Origin: Bacteroidota bacterium
GTDB taxonomy: Bacteria; Bacteroidota; Ignavibacteria; UBA10030; UBA8401
Reading direction: 5' to 3'
DNA length: 15,867 bases
Assembly: GCA_023229405.1 (NCBI GenBank)
Contig: JALNZH010000055.1
Span: 1-15,867, forward strand
The notes under the pieces were generated by a model. The model had not been told where the DNA came from and did not search any database. It saw only the letters and a program-made list of their open reading frames with translations. Positions 14,338 to 15,867 of the stretch are shown piece by piece. Position 1 is the first letter of the stretch, and every line of letters begins with the position of its first letter. Position numbers and translations under genes: made by a program.

Positions 14338-15867
14338 ATGCTAGATATTCCGAAACTTCTCTCCCAGGAACTATCCCTTCAACCAAAACAAGTCGCATCC
14401 GCACTCGAACTCCGCGCAGACGGTGGCACCATTCCCTTTATCGCCCGGTACCGCAAGGAAAAAACCGGCGAGATGGACGAAACGCAATTGCGCAATCTCT
14501 TCGACCGCTTTGATTATCTCTTAGAACTGGAAGAACGAAAAGAGACCATTCTGAAATCGATCGACGATCAAAAAAAATTGACTCCAAAATTAAAGAAGAG
14601 CATCCAGGAATGTCTGTCCAAGACCGAGTTGGAAGATCTGTATCTGCCGTACAAACCAAAGAAGCGGACGCGTGCAACGATTGCTAAAGAAAAAGGATTG
14701 GAACCACTGGCAGAGTGGATTAAAGCGAAGAACAATCCCGACGCAAAACGGGTGAATCTTGAAAAAGAGGCGGAAAAATATCTGTCGAAGAAATTGGAAG
14801 TAAAGACGATTCAGGAAGCGCTTGCCGGCGCAGCGGATATTCTTGCTGAGGAGATCTCTGAAAAAGCGGAATACCGTCAGCACATCCGCGAACACTTGTT
14901 GACTGAAGGCGTATTCGTGTCGACCATCGACGAAAAGAAATTCCCCGTCGGCACGACGAAATATGAGATGTATCGCGATTATAAATTCAAAGTGAAGGAT
15001 ATCCAGCCGCACAATATGCTCGCTATGCGCCGCGGAGAAGCGGAAGAGGTCGTCTCCTTCTCCGTACAGTTCAGCGATGAATTCGTCCACCATTATCTGG
15101 AATCGCAGGAAAGCAAGTCGCAGATCGATGCAGTGCGCGCGTACTATTCAACCATGCTGAAGGATGCGTTCGACCGGCTGATGAAAACAACCATTGTCAG
15201 CGAAGTACGGCTCTCCAAAAAAGAGATCGCCGATCTGGAATCGATTAAAACATTTGAGGCGAACGTACGCGAAATGCTGCTTGCATCTCCTGCCGGCATG
15301 AAGCCGACGCTCGGCGTCGATCCGGGATTCCGTACCGGCTGCAAGATCGCCGTGATGGATGATACGGGAAAATTCTCTGAGTATATCGCCGTTTTTCCGC
15401 ACACATCAGGAGAAGCGCAGCGCGAGAGTGCAAAAAAGATCGTTCAGAAAATGATTGAAAAATATTCCATTGCACTGATCGCCATCGGCAACGGCACCGC
15501 TAGCCGCGAAACGGACGAGTTCATCGCCGAAGCACTGAAAGGGATCAAAAAGAAACCGGTGAAAGTGATCGTGAGCGAATCGGGAGCATCAATCTATTCC
15601 GCCAGCGAAGTGGCGATCGATGAATTCCCGGAATTGGACTTGACCGTCCGCGGTGCGATCTCCATCGGTCGACGCTTGCAGGATCCTCTTGCCGAACTGG
15701 TAAAGCTCGATCCGAAATCGATCGGCGTCGGACAATACCAACATGACGTGGATCAGAAACTGTTGAAGAAAAAACTGGAAGAGACCGTCCAAAGCTGCGT
15801 GAATTACGTCGGGGTCGATCTGAACATGGCATCGAAGGAATTGTTGAGTTATGTTGCTGGTATTAAT
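14338..15867 (+). CDS. tex: Tex, S1-domain RNA-binding transcription accessory protein (partial, C-terminus off the right edge)
   Basis: The first 510 residues of Tex, a conserved cytoplasmic nucleic-acid-binding protein linked to transcription regulation and, in some bacteria, toxin expression and stress resistance. The ATG at 14338 gives MLDIPKLLSQELSLQPKQ; motifs of the N-terminal helical domain follow (TIPFIARYRKEKTGEMDE at about 31-48, LEDLYLPYKPKKRTRAT at about 98-114). The YqgF/RNase H-like domain begins at TLGVDPGFRTGCKIAVMD with D328 in the usual place, then IAIGNGTASRETDE and VSESGASIYSASEVA. The helix-hairpin-helix part begins near the window end (VNYVGVDLNMAS). The C-terminal S1 domain lies outside; family proteins are usually about 720-790 residues. 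No frameshift is seen in the visible part. It has its own upstream spacer behind two terminators, so it is transcribed separately from the secreted-protein block. Confidence 0.93.
   Translation, partial: MLDIPKLLSQELSLQPKQVASALELRADGGTIPFIARYRKEKTGEMDETQLRNLFDRFDYLLELEERKETILKSIDDQKKLTPKLKKSIQECLSKTELEDLYLPYKPKKRTRATIAKEKGLEPLAEWIKAKNNPDAKRVNLEKEAEKYLSKKLEVKTIQEALAGAADILAEEISEKAEYRQHIREHLLTEGVFVSTIDEKKFPVGTTKYEMYRDYKFKVKDIQPHNMLAMRRGEAEEVVSFSVQFSDEFVHHYLESQESKSQIDAVRAYYSTMLKDAFDRLMKTTIVSEVRLSKKEIADLESIKTFEANVREMLLASPAGMKPTLGVDPGFRTGCKIAVMDDTGKFSEYIAVFPHTSGEAQRESAKKIVQKMIEKYSIALIAIGNGTASRETDEFIAEALKGIKKKPVKVIVSESGASIYSASEVAIDEFPELDLTVRGAISIGRRLQDPLAELVKLDPKSIGVGQYQHDVDQKLLKKKLEETVQSCVNYVGVDLNMASKELLSYVAGIN

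Noticed and set aside
14268..14513. Plus-strand frame starting before tex in another register
   Set aside because: It overlaps the Tex N-terminus, which has a clear family match; the alternative product is Arg/Ser-rich with no homology pattern.

Overview
The window looks like chromosomal DNA of a Bacteroidota/Ignavibacteria-type (FCB group) bacterium. The clearest evidence is the C-terminal tail of the large secreted protein ending at 13837 (NYPNPFNPTTRISY, then GKEVMSL, LSSGMYIYKL and a final KMMFVK), which is a typical type IX secretion (T9SS) sorting domain of the kind abundant in Ignavibacteria. Short palindromic intergenic repeats and many weak Shine-Dalgarno sites agree with this. I cannot name a species.

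Layout. (1) 1-2114, minus strand: the visible 704 residues of a membrane-bound class III adenylate cyclase. Its extracytoplasmic part is three tandem copies of a module that each carry a CxxCH c-heme motif. (2) 2281-3876, minus strand: a HerA/FtsK-type ATPase. (3) 3877-5571: about 1.7 kb without an intact gene, holding several palindromic repeat families, a C10 tract, a probable decayed propeller-sensor remnant, and at 5375-5523 a candidate structured RNA on the minus strand with two GNRA-capped hairpins, a closing stem and an intrinsic terminator. (4) 5572-13837, plus strand: a visibly A+T-richer block of genes for exported proteins. It contains an unknown secreted protein, two related propeller-like lipoproteins, a small truncated secreted ORF, a decayed copy of the second lipoprotein's 3' end, a stand-alone FlgD-Ig-like secreted protein, and a large secreted zinc metallopeptidase with a T9SS tail, split by a frameshift near 10450. 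(5) 13838-14337: two near-identical terminators and more repeats. (6) 14338-15867, plus strand: the first 510 residues of the RNA-binding protein Tex.

How the parts fit. The two ends (cyclase, HerA, Tex) read as ordinary backbone genes with higher G+C. The central block reads as an accessory, fast-evolving surface/secretome locus: signal peptides or lipoboxes throughout, tandem paralogues, a fossil copy, a poly-G tract in a coding sequence and a frameshift. An imperfect direct repeat of about 60 bp and a twin-hairpin element occur on both sides of the block (4.25-4.38 kb and 13.95-14.19 kb), so it may have been gained or rearranged as a unit; this is inference. The strongest candidates for something undescribed are the three-heme cyclase and the structured RNA next to the secreted-protein locus.
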